Assembly: GCA_029582265.1 (NCBI GenBank)
Contig: CM055823.1
Coordinates: 17,694,093 to 17,758,092 of the forward strand
Direction: 5' to 3'
Source: Zoroaster sp. YZ-2022
Taxonomy: Eukaryota; Echinodermata; Asteroidea; Forcipulatida; Zoroasteridae
DNA length: 64,000 bases
The notes below the pieces were generated by a model that did not search any database, was not told where the DNA came from, and saw only the letters and a list, made by a program, of their open reading frames with translations. This document shows, piece after piece, positions 22,678 to 33,658 of the stretch; position 1 is the first letter of the stretch, and each line of letters starts with the position of its first letter. The position numbers were made by a program, and so were the translations under genes.

Positions 22678-25600
22678 CCCTTTCGATCCCACGGGCTCTA
22701 AAAAGAGCCTTTGTTGTGATACGCTTCCTTCCCGTGGGCTCTAAAAGGTGCCAGGAATCGGCATGCCCTTGACGACCACGGCGACTTAAATCACCACCTG
22801 AAAATGCTTGAGTTGTTTTGGGGGTTGGCGCCCTCTATTGACAGGAATGAAGTGTATAAAAGTTTATGAAAAGAAAAGTGCGTCACTTTGCGTTTTTGGT
22901 GCTAGCGTCCACTCGTTTCCACAACGGTCAGTTGAATTTAGTTGCAATCATGATGGAAACGGACATAAATTATGGCATTTTGGCTGAGATTTTGGCAGAC
23001 AGTGGCTCAGAATCAGATGACGAAGTAACGGATGACGACGACGACGTTGAACTTGAAGAGGTAGGCCAAAATCACAGTAAAAATGAATAACTAATATTAA
23101 TAACACTGCCCAATGCAAATTAACGTAATTCACTTATTTTCCTAGGCTATAGCGTTACAACTGTTGGAGTTGAGTAATGTAAATTTAGAAAATGGATCCC
23201 TTTTAATAGGATTGACCAAATCCCCACCCCCTGGACTGGGTCAAAAACGTCAAGTGAAAATGTACAATTATTAGTAGTTTGTTGGGGTAATATTTGTATT
23301 CATTGAAACAGCAAGTTGATGTAGGCCTATAGATATAGGCAGCATAGAAATTTTAACATTTACCCATAGCCGGTCGTGCTCTTTAGCGTTAACAGGCTGA
23401 AAATGCACTCTTCTTAGTCTCAAGCTTCCAAAAGAATAGCCTTGTATTCGAAAGGCCCTCATAAGTCGTATTATGCAAGAAGTTGGGGGAATTCACATTC
23501 ACAATCCCACATTAAAACGAAAATTTATCGATAACGAGTTTTGGAGAGTGGATGGAATCTGCCATATTTTTTTTTCTCAGCACAATATTCATTTTGCGCA
23601 TGACCCCCTGTGGCCTGTGCACATGCAGCATTGAGATATTGTATTTACAAAGGACCGAGATTAATCCTCCTTTGCCTTGTTTTTCTGTTGCAGCCTACCT
23701 ACCAAGGTGACAGCCGACCGAGATCAAGAACGACAGGAAAGTTAGATTTCCGATCCGGTTGGGAACGACGAGACCATTACGAGTGTGGGACTGTGCAGTT
23801 CAATGGAAATTCTGGCCCCACCGGCGACTTTGCCACACTGTCGGCAGTGGAGATGTTCAAGCTGTATTTTTGTCAACTCGTGTGGGATATGCTCGTCGAT
23901 GAGACTAATCGCTATGCGCAGCAAACAATAGAATCAAATCCTGGTCAACAATTCTCCTGGCACCCAACCAACATTCCAGAAATGATGGCATTTGTGGCAC
24001 TTCTCATTGCTATGGGCATAAACAAATCCTCTCAATACAAGATGTACTGGTCAACATCTGAAGTTCTTCGCATCCCATTCTACCTGTCGATCATGTCCCG
24101 AAATCGGTTCAGTTCAATTCTTCGGTTCCTCCACATCTCAAATAACCAAATTCCTCGTAGAGCCTTGGCTAAACGGGACAAACTTTCAAAGTTCGGCCCT
24201 TGATAGAAGTCCTCGTCCAGAAGTTTCTCAACCTGTATAACCCTGCGCAGAATCTGTCTCCAGACGAGAGTATGTTGAAATTCAAGGGACGATTAAGTTT
24301 TGTTCAGTACATGCCTAACAAACCTATCAAACGGGGTATTAAAGCCTTCTCCTGAACGAGTCCAAAACAGGCTACACGTGTGCTTGGAAACTGTACACAG
24401 GAGCCGACGACACCCAAACTGTTTATGATGCAGACGTAGATTTCAAGTCATCAGACTGCCATCCGCCAAACCCAACAGTTGCAGGAAAAGTCGTCATTGA
24501 TCTGGTCCATGGACTTAAGAATAAGGGACACGTAATATATTGTGATAATTACTATACTAGCCCAGCTCTTGTAGCTAAACTTGCTAAACTAGGATTCGGA
24601 TGTTGTGGAACTGTTCGTTACACTACACAGGAATACCCCAGGCCGCAAACCCAAAACCATAAAATGAAGAAAGGAGATGACCCATTTTTTGGTGAAAGGT
24701 GGGCAATTGTGTATCGTTTGGCAAGACAAAAATCTGTAACACTTTTAACTAATGTAGGCAACACTGATTTGTCCAAAAGCAAATTCGGTGTAATAAAAGC
24801 ACAAGTGGATTTTGTGATGTTATGAAGCCCAATTGTATTGAAGATTACAACAAAAACATGGGTGGAACTGATCTTGCCAACCAATGTTTTCAGTACTACA
24901 ATCATACACACAGAAGCTTGAAATGGTGGAAAGAGTTTTTTTCCATATGCTGAATATTTGTATTGTCAATAGCAGAGTAATATTCACCAGCATAGCAGGG
25001 AACAAAAATGTCAGTAACCTTGATTTTCGTATAGGGATTGTACAGGGCTTGCTGTTGGGTTGGGAACGTAACGCAACAAGTCAGTTGAGATACCATATTC
25101 CTATTGAGTTGACAGGGCAACAGCACTATCCTGGCAAAAACCCCAATGGAAAGAAACGCGACTGCATTGTTTGCAGTAACCGAAAATTAGGCAGGCGAAA
25201 ACAAACAAAGATGATCTGTAAACAATGTGCCCAACCTATGTGCATAGTTCCTTGCTTTGAGAAATACCACATCACTTGATTGTAAATCTATACTATTTGC
25301 CTTCAAACCCCCCCCCCCCGTTCAATGTTGGGAATGGTCGGACAAGCCGCAGATTACAGTCCAAACCAACATTGAATTGGGGGGTGGGGGGGGGGTTGTT
25401 AGCATGGATTGTGATGTATTTACACTGAATACAAGTAAATGGTTCATTTCCAAGTACAAAACAAACAAAAAATCCCAAAAAATCTCATCCAAGTTGTTTT
25501 TCACATGGGAACAAAAAATCTTATACCTGTACCGTATTTGCATGAAATATCACCCATTTGTATTACTTTAGTGTAAATACTGATCTAATTATTTCGCTTT

Positions 25601-25811
25601 TGCACAATGTTTTCCTCCCTTTTTGTATACTCATTTTTACCATCATTTTTACATACAAATGAGAAATATAAAAAAAGTGTCTATTCCTGCCGTGTGAGGG
25701 CGCACTTCAATGAAATTGTGAAACATCCACTGGTGCTGAAGTGACATTGGGCTCCTAATTACTGTGGTAAAGAAGGGTTCTCTCTGACATAACTGGCTGG
25801 TAATGAAAGGG
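22678..25811 (+). mobile_element. piggyBac element, first copy (3134 bp)
   Basis: Begins ccctttcgatccc after TTAA (22674-22677) and ends gaaaggg before TTAA (25812-25815). The inverted identity is short (CCCTTTC). A subterminal motif 'cgtgggctctaaaa' or 'cacgggctctaaaa' is repeated near the left end. It contains one split transposase gene. The second copy begins directly after the shared TTAA. Confidence 0.95.
22950..25279 (+). pseudogene. piggyBac transposase, frameshifted, first copy
   Basis: Exon 1 (22950-23060) encodes 37 residues starting MMETDINYGI and ending in an acidic run. A 633-nt intron (gtaggcc...ctgttgcag) follows, and exon 2 starts at 23694 in phase 0 (PTYQGDSRPRSRT). The DDE-type catalytic region is recognisable: first Asp in LSPDESMLKFKGR, second in VIYCDNYYTS, third in NMGGTDLANQ. 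A C-terminal cysteine-rich zinc motif ends at FEKYHIT. Frameshifts lie near 24190, 24353, 24797 and the T run at 24936-24942, so no full protein can be made. Most are single-base changes in homopolymers, so sequencing error is possible for some. Confidence 0.9.
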
Positions 25812-25815
25812 TTAA

Positions 25816-28800
25816 CCCTTTCGATCCCACGGGCTCTAAAAAGAGCCTTTGTTGTGATACGCTTCCTTCCCGTGGGCTCTAAAAGGTGCCAGGAATCGGC
25901 ATGCCCTTGACGACCACGGCGACTTAAATCACCACCTGAAAATGCTTGAGTTGTTTTTGGGGTTGGCGCCCTCTATTGACAGGAATGAAGTGTATAAAAG
26001 TTTATGAAAAGAAAAGTGCGTCACTTTGCGGTTTTTGGTGCTAGCGTCCACTCGTTTCCACAACGGTCAGTTGAATTTAGTTGCAATCATGATGGAAACG
26101 GACATAAATGATGGCATTTTGGCTGAGATTTTGGCAGACAGTGGCTCAGAATCAGATGACGAAGTAACGGATGACGACGACGACGTTGAACTTGAAGAGG
26201 TAGGCCAAAATCACAGTAAAAATGAATAACTAATATTAATAACACTGCCCAATGCAAATTAACGTAATTCACTTATTTTCCTAGGCTATAGCGTTACAAC
26301 TGTTGGAGTTGAGTAATGTAAATTTAGAAAATGGATCCCTTTTAATAGGATTGACCAAATCCCCACCCCCTGGACTGGGTCAAAAACGTCAAGTGAAAAT
26401 GTACAATTATTAGTAGTTTGTTGGGGTAATATTTGTATTCATTGAAACAGCAAGTTGATGTAGGCCTATAGATATAGGCAGCATAGAAATTTTTAACATT
26501 TACCCATAGCCGGTCGTGCTCTTTAGCGTTAACAGGCTGAAAATGCACTCTTCTTAGTCTCAAGCTTCCAAAAGAATAGCCTTGTATTCGAAAGGCCCTC
26601 ATAAGTCGTATTATGCAAGAAGTTGGGGGAATTCACATTCACAATCCCACATTAAAACGAAAATTTATCGATAACGAGTTTTGGAGAGTGGATGGAATCT
26701 GCCATATTTTTTTTCTCAGCACAATATTCATTTTGCGCATGACCCCCTGTGGCCTGTGCACATGCAGCATTGAGATATTGTATTTACAAAGGACCGAGAT
26801 TAATCCTCCTTTGCCTTGTTTTTCTGTTGCAGCCTACCTACCAAGGTGACAGCCGACCGAGATCAAGAACGACAGGAAAGTTAGATTTCCGATCCGGTTG
26901 GGAACGACGAGACCATTACGAGTGTGGGACTGTGCAGTTCAATGGAAATTCTGGCCCCACCGGCGACTTTGCCACACTGTCGGCAGTGGAGATGTTCAAG
27001 CTGTATTTTTGTCAACTCGTGTGGGATATGCTCGTCGATGAGACTAATCGCTATGCGCAGCAAACAATAGAATCAAATCCTGGTCAACAATTCTCCTGGC
27101 ACCCAACCAACATTCCAGAAATGATGGCATTTGTGGCACTTCTCATTGCTATGGGCATAAACAAATCCTCTCAATACAAGATGTACTGGTCAACATCTGA
27201 AGTTCTTCGCATCCCATTCTACCCGTCGATCATGTCCCGAAATCGGTTCAGTTCAATTCTTCGGTTCCTCCACATCTCAAATAACCAAATTCCTCGTAGA
27301 GCCTTAATTGGCTAAACGGGACAAACTTTCCAAAGTTCGGCCCTTGATAGAAGTCCTCGTCCAGAAGTTTCTCAACCTGTATAACCCTGCGCAGAATCTG
27401 TCTCCAGACGAGAGTATGTTGAAATTCAAGGGACGATTAAGTTTTGTTCAGTACATGCCTAACAAACCTATCAAACGGGGTATTAAAGCCTTCTCCCTGA
27501 ACGAGTCCAAAACAGGCTACACGTGTGCTTGGAAACTGTACACAGGAGCCGACGACACCCAAACTGTTTATGATGCAGACGTAGATTTCAAGTCATCAGA
27601 CTGCCATCCGCCAAACCCAACAGTTGCAGGAAAAGTCGTCATTGATCTGGTCCATGGACTTAAGAATAAGGGACACGTAATATATTGTGATAATTACTAT
27701 ACTAGCCCAGCTCTTGTAGCTAAACTTGCTAAACTAGGATTCGGATGTTGTGGAACTGTTCGTTACACTACACAGGAATACCCCAGGCCGCAAACCCAAA
27801 AACCATAAAATGAAGAAAGGAGATGACCCATTTTTTTTGGTGAAAGGTGGGCAATTGTGTATCGTTTGGCAAGACAAAAATCTGTAACACTTGTAACTAA
27901 TGTAGGCAACACTGATTTGTCCAAAAGCAAATTCGGTGTAATAAAAGCACAAGTGGATTTTGTGATGTTATGAAGCCCAATTGTATTGAAGATTACAACA
28001 AAAACATGGGTGGAACTGATCTTGCCAACCAATGTTTTCAGTACTACAATCATACACACAGAAGCTTGAAATGGTGGAAAGAGTTTTTTCCATATGCTGA
28101 ATATTTGTATTGTCAATAGCAGAGTAATATTCACCAGCATAGCAGGGAACAAAAATGTCAGTAACCTTGATTTTCGTATAGGGATTGTACAGGGCTTGCT
28201 GTTGGGTTGGGAACGTAACGCAACAAGTCAGTTGAGATACCATATTCCTATTGAGTTGACAGGGCAACAGCACTATCCTGGCAAAACCCCAATGGAAAGA
28301 AACGCGACTGCATTGTTTGCAGTAACCGAAAATTAGGCAGGCGAAAACAAACAAAGATGATCTGTAAACAATGTGCCCAACCTATGTGCATAGTTCCTTG
28401 CTTTGAGAAATACCACATCACTTGATTGTAAATCTATACTATTTGCCTTCAAACCCCCCCCCCCCCCCGTTCAATGTTGGGAATGGTCGGACAAGCCGCA
28501 GATTACAGTCCAAACCAACATTGAATTGGGGTGGGGTGTTAGCATGGATTGTGATGTATTTACACTGAATACAAGTAAATGGTTCATTTCAAGTACAAAA
28601 CAAACAAAAATCCCAAAAAATCTCATCCAAGTTGTTTTTCACATGGGAACAAAAAATCTTATACCTGTACCGTATTTGCATGAAATATCACCCATTTGTA
28701 TTACTTTAGTGTAAATACTGATCTAATTATTTCGCTTTTGCACAATGTTTTCCTCCCTTTTTGTATACTCATTTTTACCATCATTTTTACATACAAATGA

Positions 28801-28949
28801 GAAATATAAAAAAAGTGTCTATTCCTGCCGTGTGAGGGCGCACTTCAATGAAATTGTGAAACATCCACTGGTGCTGAAGTGACATTGGGCTCCTAATTAC
28901 TGTGGTAAAGAAGGGTTCTCTCTGACATAACTGGCTGGTAATGAAAGGG
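25816..28949 (+). mobile_element. piggyBac element, second copy (3134 bp)
   Basis: Nearly identical to the copy at 22678-25811, head to tail, sharing TTAA 25812-25815 and ending at TTAA 28950-28953. Both copies measure 3134 bp although they differ by several small indels. Confidence 0.95.
26089..28425 (+). pseudogene. piggyBac transposase, frameshifted, second copy
   Basis: Exon 1 is 26089-26199 and exon 2 starts at 26833 after a 633-nt intron. The three catalytic Asp contexts and the C-terminal Cys-rich motif are present as in the first copy. Its defects differ: a 4-base insertion (aatt) near 27306, an extra A near 27800 and two extra T near 27838, a shorter T run near 28085, and a lost A near 28287. 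One defect, a missing base in 'aataaaagc' near 27944, is shared with the first copy (24797) and so probably predates the duplication. Confidence 0.9.
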
Positions 28950-28953
28950 TTAA

Positions 28954-29700
28954 ACGCCCACCACACATCTATAAAATATATTTTATCCTGCAAGAGCTTT
29001 AGCCTGTGACACCGCAAACGTCCCCGTGAAGACCGCCAGCTGTTTTCCAGTAGATAACGATCTCAGTCTCTGCGGTTTGTAAACAATGGGCCACAGAACC
29101 ACGAGTGTCTGGTGTGTGTTAAGTCAATGGGATTTTGGCCCAGAAAAGGAATTTTGAAGAAAAAAAACAAATCAAAACTTTGACCTTCCGGTACGACCGG
29201 AAGCAAATGTCAGACGATTTTGACGTTAACTTTTCAAATGTTACCTAAGCCTTGATCTATCAGATCCCAGATTATGAACATCATAGCTTTAGTATATTTT
29301 GATATACAGTCGATAGCAAATGGTCATTTTGGATACCTGATGACGTCATCATGACGTAACAACTTCTGACGTAACAACTTCTAGATTCATCTACATGATA
29401 AGGTCTTTATATGTGTGAAGTTTCAAGGTTGTGTGAAATTGTTAACTTGCACTTTCGATGTAGAGAAGAGTTAAGGAGAAGAAGAAGAAGGAGAAGTAAA
29501 AAAAAAAAACTAAAAAAAAAAGGAACAATTACAATAGTTGTTCGGCTGAAAAGCCGAACACCTAAAAAGGAAAATAACAAAAAATACAGACAGAACAACT
29601 CAAATTGCACATGGAAATTAAAAACAGACAACCAGAAAAATAGTTTTTGGAGAATTTAAATGTATATTTATATGTATAGTTAAATTTGGAGGGTATTATC
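28954..29700. other. Repeat-like intronic sequence, no gene
   Basis: No coding sequence is supported. It holds a repeated 'tgacgtaacaacttct' (about 29353-29384) and an A-rich stretch at 29470-29522. The hairpin 'ttcggctgaaaagccgaa' at 29541-29558 is reminiscent of dispersed repeats of marine invertebrates. Confidence 0.5.
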
Positions 29701-29737
29701 AGCTATCAGTAAAAAAATAAAAAATAAATAAAAAATG

Positions 29738-29945
29738 GGCAAAGGAGCCCCGGACGCCGGAGAAACCGCGGGAAAAGAAGGCCCCGCAGACCCCGCCGAG
29801 CATCCCGCCCCGGACGAGGGCCCAACCCCTGTTGGGCTCCCACCGGAACGAGAGGCCGACGCGCTGGACCCCGCACCAGCACGTGAGGCGCTTCGTGTTG
29901 AAGCACCCCCCGACACACACACAGACAGACAGACAGACAGACACA
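29738..29945. repeat. GC-rich island with (CA)n and (CAGA)n tail
   Basis: About 170 bp of strongly GC-rich DNA (29738-29908) stands out from the AT-rich surroundings and is open in several frames (Pro/Ala/Glu-rich on plus). A short CA run and a CAGA repeat follow. The openness follows from the base composition and is not good evidence for a gene; a retroelement ORF1 piece is possible. Confidence 0.5.
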
Positions 29946-29999
29946 TGACATGCCATGACATGACATCCACTAGTAAGTCTACCTAGTTTCACAGGTCAC

Positions 30000-30240
30000 C
30001 ATCTAGCTTGATTGTTGGGTGTGTTACTGCATGATTGAAATTTATGACAAGTGATTGAGCTTGTATCGATAATCCAGATCAATAGGGTTGAAAACAATGT
30101 ACTGAAACAGAAATACATTGGTAATACTTATCAATGTTCTCAGATTTTCAAGAAAGTATAGTTGCAAAACGCTATCGTGGTATCAAACAATCTGAAAAAG
30201 TATCCTGCCGGATGTTCACTGAATATTTGGGCCAATTTGA
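30000..30240 (-). repeat. LRR-module intron copy
   Basis: 30105-30235 matches 14270-14400 ('acattggtaat', 'ttctcagattttcaagaa', 'ggtatcaaacaatctgaaaa'). The upstream part with 'atgattgaaatttatgacaa' matches the intron side of the LRR exons at 11898 and 31648. The LRR exon expected at about 30050 is too decayed to read. Confidence 0.55.
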
Positions 30241-31640
30241 TCGATGGTAAACAGATTTCAATGTTGAATTATTTTCTGTGCGTACGTACGTACGACGGTC
30301 ATTGCATCACTCGCCAATGAAAAGCTCAGCATTGTAAGCTCCACCCTGAGGTCCACCCCTCTCTGATGTAGATGAAATGTACGGATTTATTAGCAAAATA
30401 AATAGCAATCTTAATTTAAACAAAGCTCTTACGTATTTCATTTTTTTCCCTTTTCTCCAAACAGTTACATTTCTGTAAAAACAAAAGGGAATTGTCAAAA
30501 AAAAAATCTCGATTTGCTTCTAAATTACACAGAAGCTAACCTTGGTATACCGCTTAACCTATAGTACCGCTTGAAAATGGTTTAATTGTTAACACTTGTT
30601 GCGCAGCTCTTGTTGAAATTTAGGTAAGTGCACGCGGCACCAAACCGAATCGGCTGTTCTCAGTGCAAGCTCGGGCAATAACAGATGAATCAAAAGGTGA
30701 TCCTGGACTCCGATCCTACATTGCTCATATTTGGAAGTCCCATTCATACTAAATACATCAGAACACAGTTCCGACGATGACCGAAATAAGCCACTTTTTT
30801 CAGGTGTACGGATCGATTGAAATTATGCCTAATATCCAGACCTAAAATTTCAAGTTTTTGCAGTTTTTTGAACTGATCGTGCTACACAAATACTTTTGAA
30901 CATTTTGCCAAATTTAAGATCCATAATTAATCGGGATCACATTTTGATTAACGCATTTTTGTGGGGCCCTGTTTTGATTTTGCCGGTGTATTGCCGATAT
31001 TAAGCCGGGGATTTGACAGCGGATATGTGGTCTCCCGAATAATTTTCGAAACTTGTGACAGAGTTTGAAGTTCCAAATAAATTATATTTACTTAAATATC
31101 AGATTTTATTGAATAATAAAGTGAAAAATAACGTGTTTAAATAGGAATGTTTTGTGATTTAAAAACTGTGTACAGGGAGTAAATTTAACATGGAATAGCA
31201 GGAAATGCATCACGTGATCCGTAATGCACTCATTGATTGGAAGGGTCACCCTTCTTAGCTTTTTTGGCTGTTCCGCCTATTGAACTTACTCCAACTGTGA
31301 CAGGGTTGATAAAATAAAAAATTGTAAATAAAATGATATTGAAATTTGTTTGCATGAAACATTTATCTTCTCCTTTGGTTTTTTTTTTAGGTGGGGGCGG
31401 GGTTTGTTTTGTTTTGTTTTGTTTTTTGGACTAAAAAACACAAACACTAAAACAATTATAAATCAGCAGGCCCAAACAAACAAACAAACAAACAATTAAT
31501 ATTTAAAAAAATCCCCTTTCTTTTTGCATGAATTACTCGCTTATTAATATTTGTTAGACCACCCCGGGCCAAAAGTGGGGGTATATATCCCCCATCTCCC
31601 CATAAGAAATCGGTGACTCAGTTAAAATTCATGACATGAA
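30241..31640. other. Intron sequence, no gene seen
   Basis: AT-rich sequence with a poly-T/(GTTTT)n stretch (31378-31425) and an (AAAC)n stretch near 31476-31495. 31498-31600 ('attactcgcttattaatatt', 'gggggtatatatcc') is a dispersed repeat also present at 11045-11090 and 33000-33155. Confidence 0.55.
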
Positions 31641-31647
31641 TACTTAC

Positions 31648-31719
31648 AACCACTGGAGATTTTGAAGACCATCAAATGCTCCTGATGCAATTGTACTTAA
31701 ATTGCTGTTATTCAGATAT
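31648..31719 (-). CDS. Leucine-rich repeat exon (72 nt)
   Basis: On the minus strand, acceptor 'ccatcttag' and donor 'gtaagtatt' bound 72 nt in phase 2-2, reading YLNNSNLSTIASGAFDGLQN then LQWL. It is a complete 24-residue LRR with the consensus Leu, Asn and Phe positions. The flanking introns resemble those of the exon at 11898, so the two arose by duplication of one module. It codes one repeat of the horseshoe ectodomain of the receptor-like gene. Confidence 0.85.
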
Positions 31720-31799
31720 CTAAGATGGGAAAACAAAGTATAGGGTTAAAACAAAAATCGTTAAAGCCAAATAATATGGCTATTCCCTTCAATGTTCTT

Positions 31800-32040
31800 A
31801 GATTTTTGGTGAAATATTAGTTATCTGTCAAAACGATGAAAAATGTTTCCGCCTGCAGCTCATTAGGCCTATATAGAAAATACAATCACAAAGTACGGTT
31901 AAAAACATCGTGTCAAAGTGTAGTTGTACATCGGTGTTCTCAGATTTTCCTGAAATTATACTTTATGAAACGTTGTCACGGTATCAAACAAGTTGAACGA
32001 TTTCCCTGCCTGGAATTCACTCATTTTAGAAAATTAAATT
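31800..32040 (-). repeat. LRR-module intron copy
   Basis: Matches 13590-13810, with the shared strings 'tttccgcctgcagctcatta' and 'gttctcagattttcctgaaa'. It is the upstream intron of the LRR exon at 31648. Confidence 0.7.
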
Positions 32041-33429
32041 TCTTAAAGTCCTTTAATGAACAATTGTATACCATCAAATGTTCACTTCTTTAGGCTTTGG
32101 GTAAGTATTTACCCATGGATTCCTTAAGTTTTTGTGTTTCTGCCATGCATGGGTTTATGAATGAGTGCACAGACGGATTGATTTGAATGAGAATATTTCG
32201 TTCTTAGATATTTATTTCTGGACGGAATGGTAATGCACATGTTGAGTCTTAAATAGTGCCGAGACATTTTTGAAGCATCTCATGCCGTGTGATTATTGTG
32301 TTTTATAGTGCCACCAATTTTGAAAACAGAGCAGCAATTTTTGAGGCTGCTTCTCAGGCAAATTTGATGAAAAAAACGGCGACTTATGAGAGCTGCAACC
32401 AAGACAAGAGATATATTCGAAAACTGAAATTTTGAATTCAGTAATTTGTTATATTTGAAACTTTGAAATCAATTTGCAACCTTAGTAAATTTAGTAGAAA
32501 TGGCTAAATTTAAATAACCCCATGGAATTTGAACTCTATTTGAAAGTCTGAACATGACATTATTTTGTATATAAGCCTAAAGAAACAAACTGATATGAAG
32601 TCTCAGTAATTTTGTTTCTTAATTAAAAGAGACTTGAAACACTTCATAAATTCACAGAAATAATTATATTGAAATCACTTTAATTAAGCAATTACTATTT
32701 TAGACTAGATCGTATTTTTTGTTTTTGGATAAATATTTCCTGTATTATGTAAATGGTTTCACCCGTGTTGGCGTGATGAGTAGTCCGTAAATTGATTTCA
32801 AGCGTCGTTAACGGGGATACGCCAACGCCAATCCCCAACACCACAAAAAAATCACTTTATGTACCACTTCTCTCCCTTTTTAACCAATTTTAAAATCGGC
32901 ATGTTGGGGGGGGGGTGGAACCCCTGTGGTTACGCCACTGGCACAAAACTCAGAAAACCAACGGTTAACATAAAGATGACACCCATACAGGACAAAGAAA
33001 TAAACAGATACAAAATATTTAAACAAACAGAATTTCCCTCATTTTGCAGGAATTATTCGCTTATTAGCCTTTTTTTTTTTTTTTAACGCACGACAAATTC
33101 TGGGGATGATCCTATACGGACTACCCCCGGGCTAAAATGTGGGGGTATATATCCGTTCATGTCACTTGGATGTACGCCCGTGTTCAAAACATTCGACAAG
33201 ATGGACGGCGCACAGGTAAACACTGTGAGAGTAGAGTCATTACAATGAGATCTTCCCTTTGTTCAAAGATAATTACAAATGTGATGAGCAATTGACCGAG
33301 GCTTGGGTTGGGTTGGCGGGTTGGGATGGGGGTTGGGGATACCTTCTACAGGCCCATACATATTTAACATAGGGATCTGAATCATCAGGGTGTGGGGGAG
33401 GGAATAGGCCTTGGGTGGGTGGAACAGGC
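32041..33429. other. Intron sequence, no gene seen
   Basis: AT-rich sequence with a dispersed repeat (33000-33155, like 31498-31600 and 11045-11090), a poly-T run at 33069-33084 and G-rich tracts at 33300-33420. No coding exon is supported. Confidence 0.5.
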
Positions 33430-33437
33430 CTTGGGTG

Positions 33438-33650
33438 CAGCGGCGTAGCCACGGGGAGGGGGGGGGGCCTGGGGGAAACGTGCCCCCACAAATTTCCAGT
33501 CCCACCCAGGTTCCCCCACAAAAAAATCCCGATAGTGCCCCCAAAAAAGAAAGGAAAAAAGATAAGGGAAAAAACATACCCCTCCCCCCACTGAAAAGCA
33601 ATGACCAACCCCCTGTACTCCCCACTGAAAAAGTCCTGCCTACGCCGCTG
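33438..33650. mobile_element. Non-autonomous hAT element (213 bp)
   Basis: Ends cagcggcgtag and ctacgccgctg are inverted, and an exact 8-bp duplication, cttgggtg, flanks it (33430-33437, 33651-33658). CAGCGGCGTAG-type termini are common in animal hAT MITEs. The interior is G/C homopolymer-rich, which gives overlapping meaningless frames. Confidence 0.9.
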
Positions 33651-33658
33651 CTTGGGTG

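Noticed and set aside
22320..22772. 150-codon open frame
   Set aside because: It crosses the border between the non-autonomous element and the first piggyBac, and resembles no protein.
23710..28354. Minus-strand frames within the piggyBac copies
   Set aside because: They are shadows of the plus-strand transposase, whose catalytic motifs and intron are recognisable.
29680..29992. Overlapping frames over the GC-rich island
   Set aside because: Openness in several frames follows from high GC; no conserved motif is seen.
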